From: Gonatopus flavifemur
Taxonomy: Eukaryota > Arthropoda > Insecta > Hymenoptera > Dryinidae
Reading direction: 5' to 3'
Length of the DNA stretch: 64,000 nt
Assembly: GCA_018340375.1 (NCBI GenBank)
Contig: JAFFJZ010000002.1
Span: 25,128,001 to 25,192,000, forward strand
This document shows, piece by piece, positions 22,141-33,420 of the stretch. The first letter of the stretch is position 1. Each line of letters opens with the position of its first letter. Below the pieces are notes generated by a model, which searched no databases, was not told the DNA's origin, and saw only the letters and a list, made by a program, of their open reading frames with translations. A program made the position numbers and the translations under genes.

Positions 22141-23785
22141 AGGTGCTTGCCTGATACTCTCTTCATTCGAATTTTCCTTCCTCCTCTCCATATCTATCTC
22201 ATCTTTTTTCCTTTCTTTCAATTCTCATAATAGGTGCCTACTTTTTTGTCTTTCTTCTCTAATCTCGCCCTTGCGTATCATGCAAGATCATGACGCGCGT
22301 GCAAATATTTATACCCATCCCATACATTGTATGTTATATCTCTACATGTGTACGTTTGAGAAATCTCAAATGCATGCAGATATGTATTATATACACACGT
22401 GCGTTTCCTTCACACGTGTATTTCTTGTGCGATGCAGGCAAAGTAAACTGTTATTGAACTATTATCGTATAGCACGTTGCAAGTAAGCAAACTATTTGCT
22501 AATGTATTTGTAGAATAATATAGATAAAATGACGCGACTGTCATCATGATATTGTACGATCATGCTGTTCAGGGTCGAGGTAATATAATAAGGCCAACGT
22601 GTCACACGTAAAGAGAAACTTCTTCGAATGATAATACAATTTTGAAATCTATTTCATACTGATTTGTCAAGAAAAATCCCTAATTTTTCCCAATTCTGAG
22701 GAGAATTGAATTATTCTTGCGAATTCGAAGAGAACTGATTGTTTTTCATATTGATCCAATTTTTAGAATTCACGTTATTTCAAGTTTATTCAATAATTTC
22801 AAACGATTAAAAGATATCTAGACGAGCTTTTGAATTTTAAAAATCAATTTTATGGCATCATTTCTTCTATTTAATCGTATTTTAGATAAGAAAAGTAGGG
22901 AGTGTATTTGAGGAATGAATTAAAAATTTATGTTTTTGTAGAAATTCATTTTTCCTGACTCTCAATTTGAAAAAGCGCGAAATTTTCCATGATTCAATCT
23001 TTGAACAGTCGCGGATTATATTGTAAAATACATTCTCTAAGAAATCTTGAATGTTACTATGTAAGAAGAGAATTTTTCATCACTTTTCTGGTGATAATTG
23101 CTACATAGTAATTATTACAAGAAGAATGGTGAAGAACTCTATTCTTGCATAGCAGAAATTCACGGATTTATATAAAATAAGACTGAATACTATGTTAGTA
23201 TGTTAAATATTACCATTCTTTTCTCTCCATGTAGCAACTCTTAACAAGTATACAAGGGATATCAAATGTATCGTTGCTGCACATAGAGAAATTCCGTTTT
23301 TTTTCACCATTCAGTTGATACACTTCTTATTTGTAATTTTTCGTTACAATTTTTTGATTTATTATAATTCAAATTCATTAATATGGAAAGTTTAAACATT
23401 AAAATCACAGTACACGTTTTAGTAATGTTATTTGAAATTGTCATTTGGAACATTACAAAGCAATATCATATCATTTCAATTATCTGATATAATATACTGG
23501 TGCCGATTCTTAGAAAAATCGATTCTGTTTTACACAGAATGTATCGAATTCTTATCGATATTTCGCAGAAATCTATGAAAACTAAATACTTTCTCTACAA
23601 AAAGAGAATCAAAAAGAAATGTCACAATCTTTGAATTTCAATTTTGCTCAAGTGGAACTATGATAAGTCAAAATTCAGTCGAATTTAGATTGAAACTAGA
23701 ATTTGACTGGGCGTAAACTTTACAGTCAAAGTTATTAGTCCACGAACAGAGGAAAGAACTTTACTGAGACAGTGGGATATGATTT
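22141..23785. other. Unique non-coding interval
   Basis: Pyrimidine richness fades by about 22270. A CACACGTG-like region lies near 22394-22416. From 22600 on the sequence is AT-rich with no repeat termini. No gene called. Confidence 0.35.
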
Positions 23786-24080
23786 TGCTGGATACCTTTT
23801 GTTGTAACACCAAATTTTTTGCTATGACAGCAATCTTTTCTTCTATCACAACAATCATGTGATCTATGACAGCGATTTTCCAACTATGGCAGCAGGAAAT
23901 GTTTGCTCCTCCAACAAAATTTGTTTGCTATTCTGTATATAATACTGAAAATTTGGCCACTTTGAACAATCATGTTGCTCCCTCAGCAATCCAGTAAGCG
24001 GATTTCCAGTTAGATTAGCAAGGAAATTTCCTATCCTATACTTGCGAAAGCAAATTTTTTCCTCCGTGTAGTTGGATTTG
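23786..24080. repeat. GCTGTNACAGC-family repeat, left copy
   Basis: It begins near GATTTTGCTGGATACCTTTT and ends AAATTTTTTCCTCCGTGTA. The blocks TTTGCTATGACAGCAATCTT, TTGTTTGCTATTCTGTATA and CTCAGCAATCCAGT are shared with the other copies. The neighbouring copy at 24110-24350 has the inverted order of the same blocks. Confidence 0.6.
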
Positions 24081-24109
24081 TTTCGGTGATATAAAATCGA
24101 CGTACGTCT

Positions 24110-24350
24110 TTAGACAGAGAAAAAAATTTGCTGATGCAGCAAATCGAAGTATGATACATGTAAAACAGTGAATCATTTTGCCAAACTAGTTAAAAATTTG
24201 CTGCCAGAAGTAACTGGATTGATGAAAGAGCAACACGACCAACTAAAACAGCAAATTTTTTGTTGCCACATCTAAAAAGATGGCTGTCATAGCTAACTTG
24301 TAAGGAATTGCTGTTACAACAAAAAATTTGCTGGTCCAGCAAAAGATACG
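24110..24350. repeat. GCTGTNACAGC-family repeat, right copy
   Basis: It starts ACAGAGAAAAAAATTTGCTG and continues with AACTGGATTGATGAAAGAGC and CAAAAAATTTGCTGGTCC. The block order is that of the right half of the family (compare 41397-41705). With 23786-24080 it may form the two arms of one larger element. Confidence 0.55.
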
Positions 24351-26761
24351 CCAAAGATAAGATAAATAGAAAAGTATATGGGATTGAATACCATTCGCTC
24401 TAGTTCTCATCGTGACTTTAGAATAGGAATTGAGTTACGACCCGTGATTCATGGTAACGTAAACAGTTTGTCGCGCTCACTCCAATTTTGAATGGTACTT
24501 ACTACAATTTTGAAATATCTGTCACTGTATTACTATTTTCCATTGCAACCGTTACCGTATACTTTTTTCCGTGTCTTCAAAACTCATTGAATTGAATCAT
24601 GTAAACCTCACCGGGTTTTGTGAACATCCTTCATAATTCAATAGAATTATTTCTAAATGCACTATTCAAAATGGCTGGAATCCTTGCATTGGTATAACTC
24701 TGATACAACATCTATTCAAAGAACAAGGATGTTCAATGAGAAAACTCTTATCAAGCAACATCACTCTGAACTCATAAAATCTCATTTTTTTACGGCCGCT
24801 AATTCCATTTAGATCTCGTATCACTAGGATTCTCAATTTACTCAGAGAATCTCATATTACAAAGACTCGCAAGAACTGATGTATCAAGATGACGGTTTTC
24901 AAATATTATATCAACTTTTATCCTCAAAAATAAAGACTGATAAACCGTCAAGCAATTATTTTTCATTTCTGTTGAAATTTATGGATGAATTCGAGTTCAT
25001 TGAAAGAATTTTCTTTTACCAATTCCCGTGAAATTTCGATGAACTGAACACAAGTGGAAATTTTCAAAAAAATCACTATGCAGCCTGTAAAAATGAATGA
25101 TTTTTTCCATTTATCCCTGGATTATTGGAACTTTACGGTAGTTTACCAAGTGGAATCCCTTCAGAGCGGAATTTCATAAGATTCAATAAATTCTATTCAA
25201 TCTGTTTTAAATGCAAATATTTATGCGAATGAATTCTTTTTCGCTCTGACAACTAGTACACTAGTGATGAGCCCTTCCTCAAGCTCATACTGTTCCTGCA
25301 GACTTACTATGGTACGAATATATGGGTGCCCAATTCAAAAATATTTATGTAAAATACACTTCGCTCGAATTACCGTTCGATATTAATTTTCGAGACGGAA
25401 GATAGGTCTCGTTTTTGTTCCATAACTTTGAAAAAAAGAATATACTCGATCAAATGCTTTTGGTAATGTATTCTACACATAATTTACTACAAAAAAATGC
25501 AAAATAAAATTGTTTTTTTGGTCGAGAAAGAGGTAAACCTCCCCTTAAACTTGGAAAAAATTTCTCTCCACACATTCTGATAAATCTTCCTCCCAATGGA
25601 AAAAATAATTCATTTCAACGGGAAAATTTTTCATCGAATCGAAATTATACATTCTTCGAATTCAAGGAGGAATATATTGCTGTTTCAATTTAAAAATTTT
25701 TTTCCTACAATCTGATGACAGTTTTTCCCAATGAAAAAAAGATTTTCCAGAATGAGGGCAAAGAAAATTTCCTTTCAATTCAAGAAATTGAATTCTCAGT
25801 GTATGCATTCATTCACGGTTGATTTTTTCCCAACGTGAGATCAATACCTAAGGTATGAACCATATATCAATTAATAATAAAGAATAACGCAAATGATTGT
25901 TCTACTCGAAGAATATCCCCGCATGCACGAATAATTCTTCCAAATCGTCACAATCGATTATACGACCAGCAATTTGAAAAATTCTCATTAACCATTTGCT
26001 ATCGTGATGAATCGTTTTCCCATCAATCACATTGTTGATTACCGATAAACTTGATGCTTACACTTATTACGCTCCTTCTCTGTCCCATTTAAAGAGCTTT
26101 AATAACAGAAGCGTATCTTGTATCTCCTTTTATGATCATCAACAAGGATGATATACATTGTCGGACCATGGAATACGTTCCTTGTATCGGTGGTGACAAA
26201 ACAAACCGAAACAAACACTTAACGACACGTGACGATCACGTGCCATCTAGGATATATTACATTCCAAGTGCATACATACACATACTTGACGACGATTAAA
26301 GGGGTGTGTGCACACACGAAACCGTGCACGCGTGCATTTGTGAGTAGTGCGAGTATCTTGCATAAGGAATCAGCATCGTGCCGCTGATGCAAAAGAATAG
26401 TTCGCACGAACCAACGAGTTTGGAATTTATACTATCTGCAGGTTTTCTTTCAGAATTTCACGACTGCGCAAATATTTTTTCTCCAAAGGATGGAATGCAC
26501 GGAGAATATTCTCAAAATTTTTCCCAGTTGGAGTTTGAAACCCTCGATATAAAGATCGATTTAGATACTCAAAATATAGTGCGGGGAATTTTCTTCATGG
26601 TTTGAAAATAAACTTGAATGGAATTCATCAAATGGAAAATGATATTCAACGACATTAAATCCTAATTTTCGTTCTTTCCGACCCAGGGAACATTTTTTCC
26701 CTCAACATTTAGAACATTCATTACGTTTTCTAAATGATATCAGAGGAAGGTCTCTAATGCG
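24351..26761. other. Mostly unique non-coding interval
   Basis: A fragment of the dispersed repeat (CAGCCTGTAAAAATGAATGA) is at about 25080. Region 26160-26420 is less AT-rich, with CACGTG and GTGTGTGCACACAC palindromes. No gene is called. Confidence 0.35.
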
Positions 26762-27038
26762 TCGATTTCTGAAATCTTTTTGGAGCCTTTTTTATGAGGT
26801 CTGGAAGGTATCGGAAAGTTAGCTTAGATTATTTTGTGATAACTTCCAGACCTCATAAGAAAGTAGAGATGGGCGATACGTATCGATATCGATACATTTC
26901 TATAGGATTTATACCTAGTTTGAATACATTTCAATACAATGTTGATAAAAACTTGATACTTATTTTATAGAACGTATCGATATCGATACGTATCGTCCAT
27001 CTCTATAAAAAAGGCATCAAAAATATTTCAGAAATCGA
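26762..27038. mobile_element. Foldback element carrying a nested hAT MITE
   Basis: TCGATTTCTGAAATCTTTTT at the left is inverted at the right as AAAAATATTTCAGAAATCGA, with GCCTTTTTTAT / ATAAAAAAGGC next to it. A second inner pair GAGGTCTGGAAG / CTTCCAGACCTC surrounds a 35-nt loop. The hAT MITE 26864-27005 has inserted in the right arm. Removing it leaves a compact hairpin of about 130 bp. Confidence 0.65.
26864..27005. mobile_element. hAT-like MITE, TAGAGATGGGCGATACG ends
   Basis: TAGAGATGGGCGATACGTAT continues as CGATATCGATAC and is matched at the right with one mismatch, giving arms of about 32 bp. Flanking 8-mers TAAGAAAG (26856-26863) and TAAAAAAG (27006-27013) match at 7 of 8. The terminus is shared with 15501-15632 but the interior is not. 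Confidence 0.8.
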
Positions 27039-27118
27039 ATGATTTGAAATTGTTTGAGGTAATCAAAAAATTTGTTATTCTAACAAAAAAAATTACTCCA
27101 CATGGGCTCCAAAGTTAA

Positions 27119-27971
27119 CCCTAGAACTCCACCGTGTTTTTTGGGGCACCATAACCCCACCTATGGGTCTCTTTTGTCTTTGCTTAATTAAATGTATTGA
27201 AACTCGCCAAAAAAATCTAAAAAAATACATAGATAATCTGTAGGTTCTCTATTTTAAGAATGTACCACTATTCGACCCGAAAAAATTTTTTAAATACGTT
27301 TTTATGGATCGATTATCGATAAAAATCGAAAAAAAAAAATTTTTTTTCTAAATCTGGCGACCAAAAAAATTATAAAAAAATTTTGCAAGTTATTTTCTTG
27401 AAGGAAACAGGTCATTCTTTGAGAAAAAGAATACTACATTGTTGTACAGTAAAAATCGATACCCTATTTGAACGAGTGAAAATCGATGTTTTCGTGTATG
27501 GTGAAATGGGGTAATAATGTAATCATAACAACCAATAATCAGTTTAAATATTTATTCCAGTATAAGTATAGTTAAAAGAATTACAAATAATCTCCACAAC
27601 ATATAAGGCGATGTTCGTCGGGCCATTTTCCACAAAAACACTGAAATACATGTGATAAACATATGTAAATCTATTAAAAAATGTATGGAATTAAAATCAG
27701 TTTTCTCAAAGAAAAAACAAGTATTTGGAATTGGTATTTTTCACTTACGTAACCTCCACCTATGGGTCTTTTTTTGTCCTTTCGTGATTTCAACTCGCTG
27801 ATGCTTGAAGCAGGAATAACGGTCGCAGCTAGAGCCTCGTGCACACAAGAACCTCTACCCCCAAAATAGGACCCACTAGGGAGCGCCAAAGTCATGCATA
27901 CCCGCAAAATTTGAACAAGTCTTTTTGGCATGGACAAAAAGGACCCTACCCCACTAGGTGGGGTTCTAGGG
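27119..27971. mobile_element. piggyBac-type non-autonomous element, CCCTAGAA ends
   Basis: CCCTAGAACTCCACC at the left and GGTGGGGTTCTAGGG at the right are inverted. TTAA precedes the left end (27115-27118) and TTGA, a likely mutated TTAA, follows the right (27972-27975). CCCTAGAA is close to the classical piggyBac tip. CACCTATGGGTCT occurs near both ends in the same orientation (27159 and 27759). The 853-bp body lacks a transposase frame. Confidence 0.75.
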
Positions 27972-28102
27972 TTGAATAGTCAACTTTGCAATTGATTGTT
28001 CAGTTGCCAAAAATTTTTGGATCTTTTCCCATGTTTGAATTTGAACATGAGTGTTAGCAAATACAAGCTGACGTTGCACTTTTCCAGATCTCAATAGATC
28101 TG

Positions 28103-28470
28103 CCCAATCAGAATTTAACAACTGGCGGGGTACTGGCGGTCTGCACTGCAGCAGTATTGGCATTTGTCCGAAATGATAACGCTTTTCCGTACTGGGTACT
28201 TGGTACTGGCACAGTACTGGTAATCGGTAATGGTCTTCAGTACCGGCGCAATACGCCCAATCAGAATTCCACAACTAGCGCTGTACTGCGCCAGTACCAG
28301 CCAAGACTGGCGGGGTACTGGTGGTCTGTACTGCAGCAATACTGGCATTTTTCCGAAATGATAACGCTTTTACATCCTGGGTACGTGCTAGCCGACTCTT
28401 GGGGGCCCAATACTGGCACTGTACTCCGCCTGTTGTCAACATTGGCATACTTCGGTTTTTTCTGATTGGG
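28103..28470. mobile_element. CCCAATCAGAA element with an internal 184-bp tandem repeat
   Basis: CCCAATCAGAA at the left is inverted at the right as TTCTGATTGGG. Inside, GGCGGGGTACTGG through CCGAAATGATAACGCTTTT occurs twice, about 184 bp apart, with few differences. CCAGTACC/GGTACTGG words recur in both orientations. Several overlapping frames on both strands come from this repetition. No target duplication is evident. Confidence 0.65.
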
Positions 28471-29391
28471 TGTTCAGATCTGGTCAGATCTAATCTTGTT
28501 TCTCGGGACGTGACTGCCTTAAATGTACACAAGAATCAAAACGCCCCTGTTAAAAATAGTGCGTTCGAAGCGTCGTTGAAGAGTAGGCGAAATAGCGTCT
28601 AAATGCGAAAGGAGTGGAAATTGAATCGTTGTTACGCTTTATTCGTTTCAATATTCGCTTTCGCGACTGAAAATTTTCATTGAAGCTGAACCCATTGCCA
28701 GAATTATCGATACTGACAAATATGAACAACTATTGGCCGGCGACAGTTGATTCGACAGTTTTGATTCGGAGTCGTTATAATAACATCGTTTTATAGACCC
28801 AGTACTTTACATGCACAAATATTCCTAGAATGTTTGATCATAAAACATTTTCCACGGCTGTGATGATTAATTAGAAGGAAGGTGGAAAATTACCATAGAC
28901 GACTCGCCTGAATTGCGAGAAGGAGTTTTGACAGCATGCGAGCAACATTTGTGAACCTGGTTCTGATAATTACCTGATACAAATTAAAAGCTGCGAACTA
29001 ATTTACTTACTGTTTTGATCCCTGTTCATCCTTGGAGAAGATGAAGAAAATTGATATTGATGGTCTTGAGTCATTTTGGCTGAGTATTGGCATGATCTAT
29101 ATTTTGACTAAAACACTTCATTTTTTTTCCACGAGGAGAATAAAGATCCAAATAATAAGAAGATATAAAGACATCCAAAATGATTTCACTTGCATCAATT
29201 TTCAGTCGGAAAAACACAATTTTGTTGCCATTTCGATTAAAGTGTTTTCATTGGGGATCTTTCACGTGTAAAAGCAAACTTCTTCTCTTGTATCAAAGAC
29301 TGCTGCTCTAAGTCCTTACCGGGATAAAAAAAACCGCAGAAGAATTCGCGGGTACCAAGGGGCTATTCACTTGTGAATCGATGAATTTTAA
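28471..29391. other. Unique non-coding interval
   Basis: No repeat termini or gene are recognised. A 79-codon frame at 29032-29271 has no motif I know. Confidence 0.35.
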
Positions 29392-29669
29392 TCCTCAAAC
29401 GTCACACTTCGGGTTGGTAACCGTACAAGTCATACTAGTGCGAATTGGGATTTCGTGAACTTTCAACCTTTGTATTTTCTTTGTTTTTCAACGTAAATAT
29501 ACAAAATTTGTATGAAATATAGGGTAAAATTTTCCGAGAAATCGAATGGCATAACTTATTCTTGAAAACAATAATTATTTGTCAATGAAAAATGTGATTG
29601 CCAAAAAAAATTTGTTTTGAAAAGTGACATTTTGACGGTGCGAATTCGCACTAGTGTGACGTTTGAGGG
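29392..29669. mobile_element. piggyBac-type MITE with intact TTAA duplication
   Basis: TCCTCAAACGTCACAC at the left and GTGTGACGTTTGAGGG at the right are inverted repeats with one difference at the tip. TTAA is present on both sides (29388-29391 and 29670-29673). A second inner pair ACTAGTGCGAATT / AATTCGCACTAGT supports the fold. The 278-bp body is non-coding. Confidence 0.85.
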
Positions 29670-29740
29670 TTAACAAGAGTAGTCATTTTAGGACTAAGGA
29701 CTAAGTCAAATTGAGTCACCATTCAACAGTAAGAATCACA

Positions 29741-29770
29741 TAGGAGTCAGTAGGAGTCAGTAGGAGTCAC
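29741..29770. repeat. TAGGAGTCAG tandem triplication
   Basis: The 10-mer TAGGAGTCAG is repeated three times, the last copy ending in C, followed by TTGGGAGTCG. AGTCACT/GACTCC words continue on either side to about 30100, interrupted by the element at 29792-30035. Confidence 0.7.
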
Positions 29771-29791
29771 TTGGGAGTCGTTCAACTCCTT

Positions 29792-30035
29792 CACGGAGAA
29801 AAAAAAACCCGCTGCAATAGCAAGAATTTTGCTCTTCTAGCAAAATTCGCTCGTTATTGTGTGGATAACAGGCAAATTTGCTAAAATTAGCGACAGTTCT
29901 TTCTTTAGCGACTCAAACTTGATAAGACAATTATACCAACTCAGTTCATGAATACAGCGAATTGTCATCGTTAGGTTATTCAATCCACTTACCGGAGATG
30001 GATTCATCAAAATAGCGAAAGATTTTTCCTCCGTG
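29792..30035. mobile_element. CACGGAGAAAAAA MITE inside AGTCAC repeats
   Basis: The ends CACGGAGAAAAAA and, inverted, TTTTTCCTCCGTG delimit 244 bp. The interior has TAGCAAGAATTTTGC-like words of the GCTGTNACAGC family. The flanks on both sides are GACTCC/GGAGTC repeat, showing insertion into that older repeat. Confidence 0.6.
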
Positions 30036-30121
30036 TATTGATTCCTAAATGACTCCCAAGTGATTCCTACTGACTCCTAAGTAATTCTATACCACTCAAT
30101 TATCAGGATTCACTCTTCAAT

Positions 30122-30310
30122 ACATTTTTTGGTAGCTCCTGCGGTATTTTTAGTATGGCTCACTACTCACAAAGTAGATCTCTCTTGAACATTGGTAAGG
30201 AGTGCTCCAATGGAGTGACTCCTACTTCGAGAATAATTATCCATATAGTGACTGGGCACTGGTGTAAGAGCTACCGCGATTTGAATAGCAGTTACCCCTC
30301 ATTTTTCTCA
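30122..30310 (+). repeat. GGTAGCTCCTGCGG repeat, copy 1
   Basis: The block begins ACATTTTTTGGTAGCTCCTG and ends near TTACCCCTCATTTTTCTC. A closely similar copy lies about 900 bp downstream (31021-31208). Within each, GGTAGCTCCTGCGGTA and TAAGAGCTACCGCGAT are inverted, so each unit is itself a foldback of about 185 bp. Confidence 0.65.
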
Positions 30311-31020
30311 GTGTATTGAATGAAATGACATGACTTCAATGCATTCATTCCATGAATCACAGTTAATGACTCCTCGACTGGCACTCAAATATTCTCACTC
30401 ATGACTCTATATATGCTGAATACAAATGTTGGTCCTCGTCGAATGATTCTATTGAATTTTGGCGAAGCTAATTGAATTTGGTACAAGGTTGTAGTCAAAG
30501 CCAGTCTGAGAATGTTCCATTAGATTCAGTCAGATCCAATAAGCTACAGGGAGAAAAATGCAGGTCGAAAATATAGTAATTTTGAATAGGAATTTGAGAA
30601 TATTTTAAAAATTTGCAATGGAGATAAAAGGGTTCATATTTCTGTTGAATTCCATTGGAGAAACAATAAAAAATTATCAATACTTAACCAACGATAGAAA
30701 AAATATGAACTTTCTAAAAGTCGCGCCTACAATTTTGAAAAGTGAATAACAAAATTCCGAAATCTTATGATTCACTCGATTGCATGTTTCTTCGTGAATT
30801 CAGTGGAGCACTCATGGAATCTTGTCAAAACTCATTGAAACCTGAACGCTCAAATAGCACAAAATTTCTAAAAAAGCTCATAAAGGACACACTGTATTAA
30901 TGAAGAACTGTTTTTGAATCGCTTAGGTGATGTGGACAATTTTTTTACAAAACCAAATTCAATTTGATTTAACACGAAGAGAAATATAAAGGAGTATATT
31001 TTACTCCATATACTTAGTCA
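30311..31020. other. Non-coding interval between direct repeats
   Basis: There is no gene or clear element. The words GACTCC and TGACTC continue to about 30410. AT-rich unique DNA follows. Confidence 0.35.
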
Positions 31021-31208
31021 ACATTTTTTGGTAGCTCCTGCGGTATTTTCCGTATGACTTACTCCTGACAGAGTAAACCTTTCTTGAACATTGGTAAGAA
31101 GTACTCCAATGGAGTAACTTCTACTCCGAAAATAGTCATTCATATAGTGACTGGGCATTGGAGTAAAAGCTACCGAGATTGAAATAGTAGTTACTCCTCA
31201 TTTCTCTC
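31021..31208 (+). repeat. GGTAGCTCCTGCGG repeat, copy 2
   Basis: This is the second copy of the 30122-30310 block in the same orientation, sharing GGTAGCTCCTGCGGTATTTT, CTTGAACATTGGTAAG and TATAGTGACTGGGCA. The same inverted pair (GGTAGCTCC / AAAGCTACCG) closes the unit. Confidence 0.65.
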
Positions 31209-31527
31209 CAGGCAGTAGATGGGATGGGTGTTTTGGTTGGGGGTAATAAATCCGTGTGGAAATTTCTCCCGGGCTCAGATCTAGGCCAGGTTCATAACCT
31301 CTACTTGAAGAGTGGGCGTGACTTGGAATGTTACGCTTCTCAATCTGGGCTCGATAAGGTAATAAATATGCAGATGAGCCAACTCGAGGCCTATATGGGC
31401 TGTACATGGGCATACCTGGATTGAAATATTCCAGGAATATACTGGCAACCCCAACTGGGGTCCACATGGGCCGTAGGTAGGCAACCTTGGATTGGATGCC
31501 TAATCCCCCTAAGGGGCCAGGGCCTAC
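31209..31527. repeat. GC-richer repeat interrupted by a hAT-like element
   Basis: The region is unusually rich in words such as GGGCTGTACATGGGC and CCACATGGGCC, reminiscent of the GGCC-rich element at 18448-18974. Its right side is cut by the insertion at 31536. The frames on both strands (31198-31566 minus, 31224-31424 plus) follow from base composition. Confidence 0.4.
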
Positions 31528-31535
31528 CTTAGGAT

Positions 31536-32743
31536 AAGTGTTGCCAGATGGTGGGGACTTCCGCAAATGTGGAGATTTTCAAGGCAGTGTGGGGAGGAAT
31601 TGGGGAACGTGAATATTAGGGGATTTTGTGGGGAATCATGGAAAAATTGGGGATATTTGGGGAATTCTGTTAGCACTAAAACATTTGGAAACTAAGGGTA
31701 CAGTCAAACAACTTCGTAACGTAACTGCTCAGATAGTACAGAAGTTCGTGAATCAATCGAAAATAACTCTTCTAATTAACTTCTTATTTAATGGTTTTTT
31801 GAATTCTTTGAGAGTTCTTTAAGAACATATTGAGTTATAAAATAATTTTTTGAGAATTCTCTAGAGAACTAATCATTTCTGTTATACGGACGAAACCATG
31901 ATCCCTACAAAATACCCCCTCAAAGCAAGGAGAAAATTCATTTTTTATGGAAAAACAATTCCCTTATGTACTGAAATCCCCCAGGTAATACACAAAAATC
32001 ATTATAGAATCATTTATTTATTTATTTACCACTGACAAGTATGAAACTGTTCTTGAATTATGAAGAGAAAACTTTTCTTGAACTCTTTTGAAATTGAAAA
32101 AATTCCCACCAAGAAGTCCAAGAACAATTTGATTTGTCAAACATTTGCGAGTGCCGTTAGAATTCTCAAAGAACTCCTATAGAATTTCAAGAGGAAATGT
32201 TTGATGAACCGAATTCTTTTTGAAACTTTTTAAGAACTCGTCGTATTCTGCAAAAGTTATCAAGAACTTTTCTTTCAGAATTCATTTGGGATTCTTGTGT
32301 GCTATTTAGGTAAATATTATAATCACAATCAGAATTCATTCGAAGGTGTTCTTAATTTGATGTAATTGAAAGAAAACGGATTAGATCCTCCCACTATACC
32401 ATCAGTTGATCAGTTAGCTCTTTTTTATACTTCTCATCAATATATTATTCTTTCTTCACTTTCAACAAATTTTTTATTTGGATTATTATGTATTTGTCGT
32501 ACATTTTTCAGATAAATCACTTTCTTTTTGTAACAGCAATACTTGAGATACATAAAACAAAGAAATAAAGTTCAATTGTCCAAGATTGTATGCTCAAGGC
32601 GGGAAAAATTAATTATTTTGGCGGAAAATTTGAAAAATAAAATTTCGGGGATTTTTTGGGGATTCAATGTGAAAATTGGGGATTTTGTGGGGATTTTGTT
32701 CATCAGAATTGGGGAATCTGAGGAAAAAATTCTGGCAACACTG
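31536..32743. mobile_element. hAT-like non-autonomous element with perfect 8-bp duplication
   Basis: The ends AAGTGTTGCCAGA and, inverted, TCTGGCAACACTG give a CAGTGTTGCCAGA-type hAT terminus. The 8-mer CTTAGGAT is exactly repeated on both sides (31528-31535 and 32744-32751). GGGGATTTTGTGGGGA occurs near both ends in the same orientation. The 1,208-bp body shows no transposase. It includes AAGAACTTTTC/AGAATTC-rich DNA at 31780-32300. Confidence 0.85.
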
Positions 32744-33124
32744 CTTAGGATGCTCAGGATTGATTTCTACACGAGAAGGTATCACTGGCAGGCTTTTTTT
32801 TTCAATCATTACCTCATCTTTGTCATTTTTCCTCATAAAAAAATTTACTATGACATACAAAGAAGTACTTTTTTCAAACATTCATTTATGTGAGCAAATT
32901 CCGTTTTTTTTGCGTCATCTATCCATTTAAAACACTAATTTTCTTTGAAACTGTGAATCGAGAGTCTATTTACCTGGCACGGAAGATACAAATACTCCGC
33001 GAGTATGGTCAAAGAAATGATCCTGCAGCCACTAATCACTGGCATCTTACTGAGCCGCTGTTGGTCCAGCAATGTTAATGAAGACCCTTTAATAATCCTC
33101 TGAACGGAAAAAAATAATTAGCTA
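32744..33124. other. Non-coding stretch
   Basis: The first bases continue the repeat interrupted at 31536. Nothing genic follows. Several overlapping frames (32543-32893, 32676-32930) run across the hAT border and are not credible genes. Confidence 0.35.
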
Positions 33125-33254
33125 CACAGAGAGAAATAATTATTATCATGAACAATATATTTTCTTGATTAAAGAAAATTTCTCTTGGCTCCACACCATA
33201 TTAGTTGCATTCAAGAATATATTTTCTTGGTATTAGTAATTATTTCTCTCAGTG
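33125..33254. mobile_element. CACAGAGAGAAATAATTA MITE
   Basis: CACAGAGAGAAATAATTATT pairs with AATTATTTCTCTCAGTG at the right, and AATATATTTTCTTG / CAAGAATATATTTTCTTG continues the arms. The outer flanks ATTAGCTA and TGGTAGCTAA belong to the AGCTA-type repeat, so this MITE inserted into it. Confidence 0.7.
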
Positions 33255-33420
33255 CATGGTAGCTAAGAATCAGCTGTGGTAGCTATTTCGTGTACATATT
33301 TGATATTTGGATATTCAAAAATATTGCTGCAACAGCTACTACAGCCATAACTTTTATTGCCAGAGCGAAAAAATAGCTCCCACAGCTAATTTTCAGCTAT
33401 CCAAATATCAATAACATCAT
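33255..33420. repeat. AGCTA-type repeat with TATTTGGATA foldback
   Basis: GATATTTGGATA (33299) and TATCCAAATATC (33398) are inverted. Between them are GCTGCAACAGCTA and CCCACAGCTAATTTTCAGC blocks. The same arrangement is at 5191-5333. Confidence 0.5.

Noticed and set aside
27674..27937. Possible piggyBac transposase fragment inside the TTAA element
   Set aside because: The 87-codon frame shows none of the conserved acidic motifs of piggyBac transposases.
31198..31566. 122-codon minus-strand open frame
   Set aside because: It is proline/glycine-rich from GC-rich repeat words, runs across the border of the hAT-like element, and overlaps frames on the other strand.
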